In this document: positions 1 through 6,272 of the stretch, in pieces
Numbering within the stretch: the first letter of the stretch is position 1
How the letters are laid out: each line of letters starts with the position of its first letter
NCBI GenBank assembly: GCA_015486505.1
Contig: WFRP01000008.1
Coordinates: 1 to 6,903, forward strand
DNA length: 6,903 bases
Origin: Pseudomonadota bacterium
Lineage (GTDB): Bacteria > Desulfobacterota > Anaeroferrophillalia > Anaeroferrophillales > Tharpellaceae
Reading direction: 5' to 3'
Notes under the pieces: model-generated
The model's database searches: none
Told to the model about the DNA's origin: nothing
The model's input: the letters and a program-made list of their open reading frames with translations, nothing else
Position numbers and translations under genes: made by a program

Positions 1-908
1 GCAGATTTCAGATCACCTCTTTGCAAAAAGTAATTCCCCGCCAAAAGGTAAACTTTCGCGGTATCGGGATGATTACTCGACCCAAGACATTTTATAGCGC
101 TGTCAATATCTCCACAACGAGCCAGCGCCCGGGCCCGAATAATCCGCACCGGCTCACTTTTTTGCAGATCTTTCGACAGATCTTTCGTGTAAGCAACCAC
201 CTTTTCGTAAGCGGCAAGATAATCAAGCAGAAACTCGAATAAGTTTAAGGCAACTTTAAGATTGTCAGGTACCGTCAAAAAAGCTCTGTAAAAAAAGTTC
301 TCGGCCGCTTCATAATCGTACCTCTCTAATGCCCGTTGCCCCAATTCAAGTAATGTATCTGTAGAGAGCTCCTCGGTAAAGGACTCCTCTGCTGAGAACT
401 CCCCGGTGAATGACTCCTTCCGCTTTTTTCCGGGGGCACCGATAGCAGCTCCGCGATTGCCGTTTTCAACTTCAAAGCGACTACCGGCGGATAAATTTGC
501 ACCATCTATTGCATGAGTACTTTCGGAGATCAGGTCTCCCCTCTCGCCAGACAACTCCTCATCTATCCGTAAGCGGGCCCAGGCTGCCGCCTCATCATCA
601 AGTTCATAAAGCATCGCGTGGCAGGCATCTTCGGAAAAATGTTTTAATCTGATGCTGATAAGCTGCGATTTTTCAGGATCAGGCCGCTCTACTTTCAGAC
701 TATCGCCATATTTCCGGATCAACAAACTTTGCAGTTGGCCTTTTATGCGGTACTGCCTGGTCCTTTTACTCTCAGTCAATTTTTTATCAGTGGGATTTAT
801 TTTATGGATAAGGCGAACCAGTTCAAGAGCGCTAACCGTAACCTTGCCGGAAAGCACATCTTCCAGGTTACTGTCCGCCCGCTTTTTTTTCTTACGTTTT
901 CTTGCCAT
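1..908 (-). CDS. TPR-repeat protein, N-terminal part, runs off left edge
   Basis: An uninterrupted minus-strand frame of 302 codons begins at ATG 908-906 and is still open at base 1. The start is chosen because AAGGTG (920-915) lies six bases upstream. An in-frame ATG at 914-912 would abut that motif and is less likely. Residues 2-10 are a basic run (ARKRKKKKR). Residues 11-165 are soluble and mostly helical-looking, without a family I recognise. Residues 166-184 are Glu/Ser-rich. From about 184 onward helix pairs of TPR spacing appear: LLELGQRALERYDYEAAENF at 186, RARALARCGDIDSAIKCL near 256, and LAGNYFLQRGDLKS at the edge. No signal peptide or membrane segment is seen, so a cytoplasmic protein-binding scaffold is inferred. 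The partner is unknown. Codons 7-9 contain a run of eight A. The call as a real gene is firm; the function is not. Confidence 0.8.
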   Translation of the reverse strand, partial: MARKRKKKKRADSNLEDVLSGKVTVSALELVRLIHKINPTDKKLTESKRTRQYRIKGQLQSLLIRKYGDSLKVERPDPEKSQLISIRLKHFSEDACHAMLYELDDEAAAWARLRIDEELSGERGDLISESTHAIDGANLSAGSRFEVENGNRGAAIGAPGKKRKESFTGEFSAEESFTEELSTDTLLELGQRALERYDYEAAENFFYRAFLTVPDNLKVALNLFEFLLDYLAAYEKVVAYTKDLSKDLQKSEPVRIIRARALARCGDIDSAIKCLGSSNHPDTAKVYLLAGNYFLQRGDLKS

Positions 909-960
909 CTCCATCACCTTGAAATCAACAGTTTTTCAATAATGCAGTCCTCATTCTTGG

Positions 961-1060
961 GGAAAAAACGGGGGCAGACCCCAATAAAAAAAACGGGGTC
1001 AGACCCCAATTATAAAAAAAACGGGGTCATAAAAAAAACGGGGTCAGACCCCAATTATCA
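961..1060. repeat. Tandem GGGGTCAGACCCC palindromes with A8 tracts
   Basis: Full copies of a 13-bp palindrome lie at 970-982 (GGGGGCAGACCCC), 995-1007 and 1040-1052, with a half copy at 1023-1028. Most are preceded by a tract of six to eight A and a C, and the later ones are followed by CAATTA. Read on the minus strand, each becomes GGGGTCTGACCCC-G-T8, which resembles a short intrinsic terminator. These sit just upstream of the minus-strand TPR gene and could stop readthrough from the ATPase gene. Such repeats are, from memory, common between genes of Desulfobacterota and are often linked to REP-type transposases; that link is not shown here. Confidence 0.8.
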
Positions 1061-1102
1061 CAATTATCAGTTCAAGTTAAGATAGCAAAAATTGATAAAA
1101 TG

Positions 1103-1182
1103 AGCCACGGAACATACGGAATGACACGGAAACTATTGGCAAGTAATCTCATATTCCGTACTTTTCCGTGCCTTCCGTTGCT
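1103..1182. repeat. Triple ACGGAA/TTCCGT inverted repeat
   Basis: The left arm (1103-1131) holds ACGGAA three times, and the right arm (1154-1182) holds TTCCGT three times in mirrored order. Both arms end in AGC/GCT, so the 80 bp can fold into a long hairpin with a loop of about 22 nt. A second, single right arm followed by the same GCTAAAAAT tail occurs at 3250-3278, showing that this is a dispersed repeat. No ORF of substance spans it. Confidence 0.75.
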
Positions 1183-1200
1183 AAAAATTAGTTGGAGCGG

Positions 1201-1240
1201 AAAAAAACATGGTCAAAAAAAACGTGGTCAGACCCCAATT
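1201..1240. repeat. Degenerate GGGGTCAGACCCC copies in the ATPase 3' region
   Basis: A half copy (CATGGTC followed by A8) and a near-full copy GTGGTCAGACCCC at 1224-1236 lie about 55 bp past the minus-strand ATPase stop codon. On the minus strand they read as a weak GGTC/GACC hairpin followed by T8, so they may serve as the terminator of that gene. The following AATTACCTG also recurs after the decayed copy at about 3058-3064. Confidence 0.55.
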
Positions 1241-1290
1241 ACCTGCAATCTGCCGGGGCCGGGGCGCAGGCATTAAAATAGCCGGATAAT

Positions 1291-2601
1291 TTAGTCTATG
1301 AAAACAGTGTCAGCAATTGTCGCTACTCCATACAACGGCATAAAAACAAGCTTTTGTTCGGGTAAGTTACAATATGTGCCACTGTACAGCACCAAGCCTG
1401 CTGGACAATGCGGATAATTTTTCAGCATCAGGTGCAGGCTGCGTAAACTGCCGCCGCTGCCTGATTTAACTTCGACCGGATAAATCTCGCCTTTTTTTAC
1501 TGTGAGAAAATCGACTTCAGCACTGCTCCCGCGGGCATCACGCGACCAGTAAAACAGTTCCGAACCATGCCAGGCCTGAAGTTCCTGCGCCACAAATTGT
1601 TCCGCCAGCTTACCGCGATAGATCGCCAGCAGGTTCTCCTGTTGCAGCTCCAGCTCGACCGGTACCTGGCAAAGCCTTTGTAAAATTCCGATATCCAACA
1701 CGGATGCCTTAAATTTCTTGGGATTGGCGGTGGCACCCAAGGGTAAACCGGAGGGATCACAGGCCGGAATTTTATTTACCATCCGAGCTTTGACCAGCAA
1801 ATCAAAAGCTTTTCGATTTGTCTGGCTCGAGCCGGCATCACTTAAGCGGGTATACTTCAGCTGTTCGCCTACACTTTTAGAAACATTAAGAAAAACCGTA
1901 TCCAGACAGACAGGGTCGATTCGGGTCAAATATTTGGCGAAATCATCTCGATATGAATCAATGATTTCGGACTGCACCTTGAAAGCTTCAACCATTGAAC
2001 CGGTCTTTTGATAAATCTTGACACATTCAGGCATTCCCCCGACGAAGAAGTAACTCCGAAGTTCGGAAAGAATCAATTTCTGCACAGACCCCTCGGCTTC
2101 TTTTGGTGAGGAGATAACATATTCCGCCATCACATCTTTGCCCATAGCGAGAAGATATTCATAAAAAGTCAGCGGATACATCTGGAGATATTGCACCCGA
2201 CCGACCGGGATGGATATCTTATCAAAAGCAAACTCCAGCAGAGAACCGGCCGCCACAATGTGCAGTTCCGGCATTTCCTCATAAAAGTAGCGTAACCCCA
2301 TAATCGCTCGCGGACAGGCTTGAATCTCATCAAAAAACAGCAGCGTTTTCCCGGCAATGATACGGCCAAAAGTTAATTCCAAGTGATTCAGAATTGACTG
2401 GGGTTCAAGCGCTCCAGTAAAGATAAAGTGCAGATCCCGGCGTTTTTCAAAATCAACCTTCACAAAACCGGTAAATTTTTTTGCCAGAACATTTTCAACC
2501 AGCCAGGTTTTCCCCACCTGACGGGCACCACGAATAAGCAAAGGTTTACGGCGAGGCGAGCTCTTCCAGTCGACAACCTGTTTCTCCAGCAAACGTCGCA
2601 T
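1291..2601 (-). CDS. AAA+ ATPase with C-terminal DUF4143 domain
   Basis: This 436-residue protein has the full length usual for the AAA_14/DUF4143 family. The Walker A motif GARQVGKT is at 25-32 and Walker B LLFFDE at 87-92, with D91 and E92. AAGSLLEF at 117-124 is the sensor-like segment typical of the family. The C-terminal part holds GKLAEQFVAQEL (330-341), YWSR (351-354), AEVDFL (361-366) and PVEVKSG (375-381). The E/D...ExK layout of a PD-(D/E)XK-type nuclease fold is therefore intact. The family is common in mobile or variable regions and its cellular role is not established. No membrane segments are seen. Upstream of the ATG there is a weak AGGA nine bases away, overlapped by an 11-bp palindrome (CTGTTCAACAG, 2613-2623) that might act as operator or hairpin. 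Repeat array A begins only about 35 bp upstream, so any promoter lies in or next to the repeat. The gene appears monocistronic. Confidence 0.93.
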   Translation of the reverse strand: MRRLLEKQVVDWKSSPRRKPLLIRGARQVGKTWLVENVLAKKFTGFVKVDFEKRRDLHFIFTGALEPQSILNHLELTFGRIIAGKTLLFFDEIQACPRAIMGLRYFYEEMPELHIVAAGSLLEFAFDKISIPVGRVQYLQMYPLTFYEYLLAMGKDVMAEYVISSPKEAEGSVQKLILSELRSYFFVGGMPECVKIYQKTGSMVEAFKVQSEIIDSYRDDFAKYLTRIDPVCLDTVFLNVSKSVGEQLKYTRLSDAGSSQTNRKAFDLLVKARMVNKIPACDPSGLPLGATANPKKFKASVLDIGILQRLCQVPVELELQQENLLAIYRGKLAEQFVAQELQAWHGSELFYWSRDARGSSAEVDFLTVKKGEIYPVEVKSGSGGSLRSLHLMLKNYPHCPAGLVLYSGTYCNLPEQKLVFMPLYGVATIADTVFID

Positions 2602-2635
2602 AAAAGTAAGTCCTGTTCAACAGAAAAATCGCGCA

Positions 2636-2933
2636 TTAGTACCTTACAGGTTATTTTCTTGTTTTTTTCGACAGTTTTTTCAACTATAAAAACAAGAAAA
2701 TGTTCTGATAAGAGTACTTATTTGCGACCAGCGGATTGCCCCTGGGTGCGGGCTGAAAAGCCCTGTTTGGGTTGCGGGATTTGTTCCCGCATTAGTACCT
2801 TACAGGTTATTTTCTGCACAAAAAAACAAGATTTAGTAATCAGAAAATGTTCTGATAAGAGTACTTATTTGCGGGGCGCAAGGCCCTGTTTGGGTTGCGG
2901 GGATTGTTCCCGCATTAGTAGCTTACTGGTTAT
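2636..2933 (+). repeat. Composite palindromic repeat array A (cores 1-3)
   Basis: Core 1 (2636-2726), linker 1 (2724-2790), core 2 (2791-2873), linker 2 (2871-2913) and a truncated core 3 (2914-2933) follow head to tail. Each core starts ATTAGTACCTTACAGG and ends AGAGTACTTATTTGCG. Its two arms form an imperfect hairpin. Linker 1 is the long form (GCGACCAGCGG, then GCCCCTGGGTGCG). Linker 2 is a short form lacking that block. Both linkers end in a GCGGG...TTCCCGC hairpin. Core 1 has the longest central loop. Core 2 has a central segment shared with cores 6 and 8. Confidence 0.88.
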
Positions 2934-3249
2934 AAAAAGCCACATAAGACAATAAAAGTCAAGGGTATTTACAATTAATACAAGTAAAAAGTCAGGGTTG
3001 TTTACAAGAAAACGAAGAAAACGGAGAGAAAACCTCAAGGAAACAAGGTCATACCCAATTACCTGCTCGGCAAAGCCGGGCGACCACGAAAGATAAGGAA
3101 GTGAACAAAAAACGTGGTTTGTTCCCAATTATCCAATAGCAGATTAAATAAAAAAACGGGCCTGCCCCAAAAACCCTCATTTGCACCATTCAAATACCCA
3201 TAAGTCAAGCCTGACCCCAAAACTTCTGACCCCAAAACTTTGTTTCGTA
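2934..3249. other. Gene-free AT-rich interval with decayed small repeats
   Basis: No credible coding frame is seen on either strand. An imperfect direct repeat with 33-bp period (2954-2974 and 2987-3007, 18 of 21 bases alike) is present, each copy beginning AAAAGTCA and ending TTTACAA. Decayed relatives of the GGGGTCAGACCCC family follow: GGTCATACCC near 3048, ACGTGGTTTGTTCCC near 3115, ACGGGCCTGCCCC near 3156, and two CTGACCCCAAAACTT at about 3210-3239. The interval looks like a graveyard of small mobile repeats. The stretch from 3250 to 3573 is described in the entries that follow. Confidence 0.55.
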
Positions 3250-3278
3250 TTCCGTGCTTTTCCGTGCCTTCCGTGGCT
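3250..3278. repeat. Second copy of the triple TTCCGT repeat (right arm only)
   Basis: Three TTCCGT hexamers with the same 9-10-bp spacing as the right arm at 1154-1182 are followed by GGCTAAAAAT and GAGTT, much as in the first copy. The left arm is missing. A CTGACCCC repeat lies directly upstream, so the two small repeat families occur together at both places. Confidence 0.7.
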
Positions 3279-3307
3279 AAAAATGAGTTAAATATGACCG
3301 GACAAAG

Positions 3308-3403
3308 TTATCGGCAGCCGTTCTGCAGCAGGGAGAAGATGTGTTCGGCTACTACTTGCGGGTCGTTGTGGGCCGGTTTGAAACCCGGCAAGAATGGACG
3401 CAT
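3308..3403 (-). other. Possible gene remnant (31-codon frame)
   Basis: A short minus-strand frame from ATG 3403-3401 to TAA 3308 reads MRPFLPGFKPAHNDPQVVAE and then an HIFSLLQNG-type helix. Its composition looks like the C-terminal end of a real protein and stands out from the repeats around it. There is no ribosome binding site and upstream bases are A/T-rich filler. A plus-strand frame over the same bases also looks protein-like, so the strand is uncertain. I do not recognise the family. It may be a fragment left after repeat-driven rearrangement, or chance. Confidence 0.2.
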
Positions 3404-3503
3404 CGGAAAAAACGAGAAAAAACATAGAAAATTGGGTTGCAGATATAAAGTTCGCTTTGAATAAATTCAGACTGGGCCGGGCTTCGGCTTCGGCTTCGCC
3501 CCT

Positions 3504-3573
3504 CTATAACCGGTGCCCGGCTTTACATGTTGCTGGGAAACGCAAATGTCAAGCCCGGCACCACTCCTTATAG
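3504..3573. repeat. 70-nt near-perfect palindrome
   Basis: CTATAA (3504-3509) pairs with TTATAG (3568-3573). Inside it, a 22-nt arm starting GGTGCCCGGCTT (3512-3533) pairs with a 21-nt arm ending AAGCCCGGCACC (3542-3562), leaving an 8-nt loop. It is preceded by three tandem GGCTTC hexamers near 3480-3497. Array B begins at the next base. It could be a bidirectional terminator-like hairpin or another mobile palindrome. No adjacent T-run supports a terminator. Confidence 0.6.
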
Positions 3574-3830
3574 TTTAGTGCCTTACAGGTTATTTTCGGT
3601 TTGAAAAAACAAGAAAATGTTCTGATAAGAGCACTTATTTGCGACCAGCGGATTGCCCCTGGGTGCGGGCCAAAAAGGCTCGATTAGGTTGCGGAGATAG
3701 TTCCCGCATTAGTGCCTTACAGGTTATTTTCGGTTTGAAAAAACATGAAAATGTTCTGATAAGAGTACTTATTTGCGGGCCGAGAAGGCCCGTTTGGGTT
3801 GCGGGATCTGTTCCCGCATTAGTAATGTAT
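3574..3830 (+). repeat. Composite palindromic repeat array B (cores 4-5)
   Basis: Core 4 (3576-3643), long linker 4 (3641-3707), core 5 (3708-3777), short linker 5 (3775-3817) and a broken ATTAGTA start occur in the same orientation as array A. Cores 4 and 5 share a short loop (CGGTTTGAAAAAACA) different from cores 1 and 2. Spacing between core starts is 133 bp. The array stops about 65 bp before rsmE, so its GC-hairpin end faces that gene. Confidence 0.88.
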
Positions 3831-3894
3831 CACCATAAGTGTCAACAGCTTTTCCGGTACAGCAAACATTTAACCTCATTTTTTCCCCGGCATA

Positions 3895-4641
3895 ATGAAT
3901 ATAATCTTATTTAATAACACAGATTTGCTCACCCCCGACCGGATCGGTCTGAATGATCAGCGGGCCCGCCATATTATTAAAGTGATTAAAGCAGAAATCG
4001 GGGACAGGTTACGGGTGGGCAGGGTTGGCGGACAACTCGGAAAAGCCCGGGTCACTAAAATCTCAGCGGCCGGCGTCGAACTTGAATTTAAACTGACAGA
4101 GACCGTCCCTCCGGCCCTGCCGGTAACCCTGCTGCTGGTACTGCCGCGGCCGAAAGTCTTAAAAAGGGTATTAAGTTCGGCGATTACTATGGGGGTAAAA
4201 AAGATTTTTATCTGCAACAGTTGGCGGGTCGAAAAAAGCTATTGGCAAACCCCGCTGCTGACGCCGGAGAAGCTGCGTGAAATCAGCCTGGCGGCCCTGG
4301 AACAGGCCGGAGATACGATTTTGCCGGAAATAATCTTGAAACCGAGATTTCGCCCCTTTGCTGAAGATGAGGTTCCGGCACTGGCTTACGATCATCATCA
4401 GGCCTGGCTTCTGCACCCCTATTCAGTAAGTGAGGCTCCAACGCTACCGGCAGCCACCACTCCCGGGCCGATGAATTCCGCCCTGATTACCATCGGCCCC
4501 GAAGGCGGCTTTATTCCCTTCGAAGTGGAGATGTTAAGGGCCGCCGGGCTTATGCCTTTAAGTTTCGGCCCCCGCATCCTTCGGGTCGAACAAATCGTGC
4601 CCTGTGCTCTCGGTCAGTTTATCAGAAAACCGGTAATTTAA
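3895..4641 (+). CDS. rsmE: 16S rRNA (uracil-1498-N3)-methyltransferase
   Basis: The 248-residue product matches the length and layout of RsmE, the SPOUT-class enzyme that methylates N3 of U1498 in 16S rRNA in the assembled 30S subunit using S-adenosylmethionine. The N-terminal PUA-like part (about 1-70) includes HIIKVIKAEIGDRLRVG. LLLVLPRPKVLKRVLSSAIT (79-98) starts the knotted domain. The SAM-binding knot carries IGPEGGF at 200-206 and GPRILRVEQIV at 225-235; the family usually has ...RILRTET here. ATG 3895 is the only possible start, since an in-frame TAA lies at 3871 with no other start codon between. No Shine-Dalgarno sequence is visible, so translation may be weak or leaderless. The gene stands alone between oppositely oriented repeat arrays. 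Its TAA stop is the first base triplet of array C. Confidence 0.92.
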   Translation: MNIILFNNTDLLTPDRIGLNDQRARHIIKVIKAEIGDRLRVGRVGGQLGKARVTKISAAGVELEFKLTETVPPALPVTLLLVLPRPKVLKRVLSSAITMGVKKIFICNSWRVEKSYWQTPLLTPEKLREISLAALEQAGDTILPEIILKPRFRPFAEDEVPALAYDHHQAWLLHPYSVSEAPTLPAATTPGPMNSALITIGPEGGFIPFEVEMLRAAGLMPLSFGPRILRVEQIVPCALGQFIRKPVI

Positions 4642-4786
4642 TGCGGGAACAGATTCTGCAACCCAAAAGAAAGTTTTCGGCCCGTACCCAGGGGCACTTC
4701 CGATAGTCGCAAATAAGTACTCTTATCAGAACATTTTCTGATTATTAAATCTTGTTTTTTGTGCAGAAAATAACCTGTAAGGTACT
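4640..4786 (-). repeat. Composite repeat array C, left part (linker 6, core 6)
   Basis: The array is in reverse orientation to A and B. Linker 6 (4641-4710, long form, with a weakened GC hairpin) starts on the rsmE stop codon. Core 6 (4708-4786) follows and carries the central segment typical of cores 2 and 8. It ends at GGTACT, where the insertion sequence begins. The array continues at 6395 beyond the element. Confidence 0.87.
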
Positions 4787-4788
4787 GA

Positions 4789-4800
4789 TATGATTGACAC
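4789..4800 (+). repeat. IS subterminal inverted repeat (transposase 3' side)
   Basis: TATGATTGACAC lies two bases inside this IS end. It is the exact inverse of 6377-6388. The outer bases GA differ from the other end, as expected for IS1111-type ends that are not flush. Confidence 0.85.
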
Positions 4801-4806
4801 TGTCAA
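4801..4806 (-). promoter_or_regulatory. -35 half of the circle-junction promoter
   Basis: The minus strand reads TTGACA, a perfect -35 hexamer pointing out of the element just inside its subterminal repeat. It pairs with the TATTAT at 6391-6386 once the element is circular. As inserted, it points into repeat array C and towards the 3' end of rsmE, where it could also give antisense transcription. Confidence 0.55.
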
Positions 4807-4864
4807 GAAAAAACAGTTCCACCATCCTTATTTTATATAAGGCTGTTTTAAAACCAATGTAGCT

Positions 4865-5058
4865 CAATTCAAGACAATGACATAGCCATCGATTAACGAC
4901 GGTGATCAGTCTGATATTCGCGGGTTGGTTACCGCATGATTTGGCTGCGTCGCGGAGCTGCCTCTTTCTAAAAACGGGAGTTCAGGTGTTGAAACCTTAT
5001 CCTAAATAGTACCTTCGAGGGTTCTCCTGACCGTGGCCATGCCAACTGTCTTGAATTG
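4865..5058 (-). ncRNA. Candidate bridge RNA (seekRNA) of the IS
   Basis: The region lies between the transposase stop and the IS end, where IS1111-type guide RNAs are encoded. CAATTCAAGACA (4865-4876) and TGTCTTGAATTG (5047-5058) form a perfect 12-bp closing stem, extended imperfectly by CATAGCC/GGCCATG. Within it, 4982-4986 pairs with 5026-5030 and 4993-4996 with 5020-5023, giving a hairpin whose 23-nt loop (4997-5019) contains TAGTACCTT (5007-5015). That is a 9-nt match to the repeat into which the element is inserted. CTGATAT (4911-4917) matches the IS end with its flanking CT (4785-4791). Position, structure and matches to both target and donor fit a bridge RNA. Exact ends, transcription and the second guide of each pair are not established. 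Strand is taken as that of the transposase gene. Confidence 0.55.
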
Positions 5059-5087
5059 AAACTGTTTTGTCGTTTTACCGCAAAGTA

Positions 5088-5146
5088 GCCGATGCCCCCG
5101 CCGAGAATGGCCCTTAAACAGCACGTCGGAGGCGGGGGCAATCGGC
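5088..5146 (-). terminator. Strong GC hairpin after the transposase stop (not a classic terminator)
   Basis: GCCGATGCCCCCGCC (5088-5102) pairs with GGCGGGGGCAATCGGC (5131-5146), with one bulged A and a 28-nt loop. It begins 29 bases past the transposase stop codon. No T-run follows on the minus strand, so intrinsic termination is doubtful. It may protect the mRNA 3' end, or mark the boundary with the candidate guide RNA. Confidence 0.5.
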
Positions 5147-5174
5147 GGCATAATGTGAGCTTAACTTGACAACT

Positions 5175-6272
5175 TTATACATGTTGGGCAATAGCCCAGA
5201 AAAAAGCTGCCATCTCCCGGGCAATAGCGGTTTTTATAACATTGGCATGTTTGCCTCTGGCTGCTAATTGCTGGTAACGCTTGCATAACCTCACTTGAGC
5301 TTTCCAGGCGATTTGTCGAACTTCTTCCGACAGACCGTCCTGTCTTTTGCGAAGATCTCGACCGATCCTGGATGGCAGACGATATGCGTGAGAACCTTCA
5401 ATTAGAGCTTTTCGAACATGACTGTTACCGGTTTTGGTGATTGGGCCTCTTCTGACTTTTGGACCTGATGAACTTTCCGAAGGCACCAAACCAAGATAAG
5501 CCATCAATTTAGCCGGACTTTCGAATCTTTTCAGATCTCCGAGTTCAGCAATAGTGGTGGCGGCAACAATCAAAGAAACACCCCGCATGGCCTGAAGACT
5601 TTTTATTAATGAGTACAGCTGACTTTCTTTTACAAGTTCGGCAATTTGTTCGGTGAACCGCTGAACTCTGGATGTGCAGCCTTCAACCGTATTTATGTAT
5701 TCCTGAAGGGTTAACTGTTGCGCCCGATGTTTCATTGTAATACCTGTTAACCAGTTGAAAAAGGCTTTTGACCAGGCACTTCGGCCCGTAAAAATCAAAT
5801 TATGTCGAAGTAAAAAAGCACCCAATTGTTGCTTGCTTTGACGCAAAGCTTTCTGAGCATCTTCACGAGCTCTGACCAGATCCCTGAGTGCTTCATCTTC
5901 CGGGCTTGGAACATATACACTCGTAAGTTCTCCAGCTCGATGGAGCCGAGCCAGGTTCAAAGCATCGCGCTTATCGTTTTTTATTCTATCCCCGCTTTTG
6001 CGAGGTATTTTTGATGGAGCTACGACAAAACATTTAATGCCGTTAAGTGACAGAAAGCGTTGCAATTCATAACCGCATGGGCCAGCCTCATAAACACCAC
6101 TGAGACAGGCACCGTCTTTGGCTATTGAGCGTAAAACTTTCAGCAGTCGCTCATTGTTGTTGTCGATTTCTCCATAGTAACGAACCTCATTACTGGCACC
6201 AAAATCTGCTACGGCAATCGCGATAGAATTTTTGTGGACATCTAGACCGATATATTTTATAACCTTAGCCAT
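5175..6272 (-). CDS. IS110-family transposase (DEDD recombinase, IS1111 group)
   Basis: The 365-residue protein has both IS110-family domains. The N-terminal RuvC-like DEDD domain shows YIGLDVHKNSIA with D11, GVYEAGPCGYEL with E62, and KNDKRDALNLARL with D100 and D103. A coiled middle part (about 125-220) follows. The C-terminal Transposase_20 domain shows MRGVSLIVAATTIAELGDLK (229-248) and LGLVPSESSSG (260-270), the serine-containing motif that carries the nucleophile in this family, then a GPITKTGNSHVRKAL segment (276-290). Such enzymes move the element through a circular intermediate, guided in studied members by an RNA from the element's noncoding region. ATG 6272 follows AAGGAGGT (6285-6278) by five bases, a very strong ribosome binding site that is itself part of a stem. 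All expected catalytic residues are present and the length is normal. Confidence 0.95.
   Translation of the reverse strand: MAKVIKYIGLDVHKNSIAIAVADFGASNEVRYYGEIDNNNERLLKVLRSIAKDGACLSGVYEAGPCGYELQRFLSLNGIKCFVVAPSKIPRKSGDRIKNDKRDALNLARLHRAGELTSVYVPSPEDEALRDLVRAREDAQKALRQSKQQLGAFLLRHNLIFTGRSAWSKAFFNWLTGITMKHRAQQLTLQEYINTVEGCTSRVQRFTEQIAELVKESQLYSLIKSLQAMRGVSLIVAATTIAELGDLKRFESPAKLMAYLGLVPSESSSGPKVRRGPITKTGNSHVRKALIEGSHAYRLPSRIGRDLRKRQDGLSEEVRQIAWKAQVRLCKRYQQLAARGKHANVIKTAIAREMAAFFWAIAQHV

Noticed and set aside
652..1085. Two plus-strand frames of 96 and 118 codons
   Set aside because: Antisense to the well-supported TPR gene, then running into the GGGGTCAGACCCC repeats.
2636..2933. CRISPR array
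   Set aside because: Repeat units are 130-155 bp, linkers are related to each other rather than unique spacers, and no cas genes are present.
2428..2955. Plus-strand frame of 175 codons
   Set aside because: It overlaps the 5' end of the ATPase gene antisense and then runs through two repeat units, giving duplicated peptide blocks (STYLR, CSRISTLQVI). The peptide repeats mirror DNA repeats.
2865..3128. Minus-strand frame of 87 codons with hydrophobic stretch
   Set aside because: Spans repeat linker 2 and AT-rich filler, and the hydrophobicity follows from T-rich DNA. No ribosome site.
3240..3464. Plus-strand frame of 74 codons
   Set aside because: Its first third is the TTCCGT repeat. The rest competes with two more protein-like frames over the same bases and has no ribosome site.
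3574..3830. Integron cassette array with attC sites
   Set aside because: The bulged hairpins recall attC, but the GTTRRRY/RYYYAAC core sites are not evident, no cassettes or integrase are present and the linkers are noncoding repeats.
3639..3914. Plus-strand frame of 91 codons ahead of rsmE
   Set aside because: Made of array B repeats and overlapping the rsmE start in another frame; no family resemblance.
4640..4710. Dedicated intrinsic terminator of rsmE
   Set aside because: The GC hairpin here is weakened (GCGGGAACAGATTCTGC) and has no T-run, and the sequence is explained by repeat linker 6.
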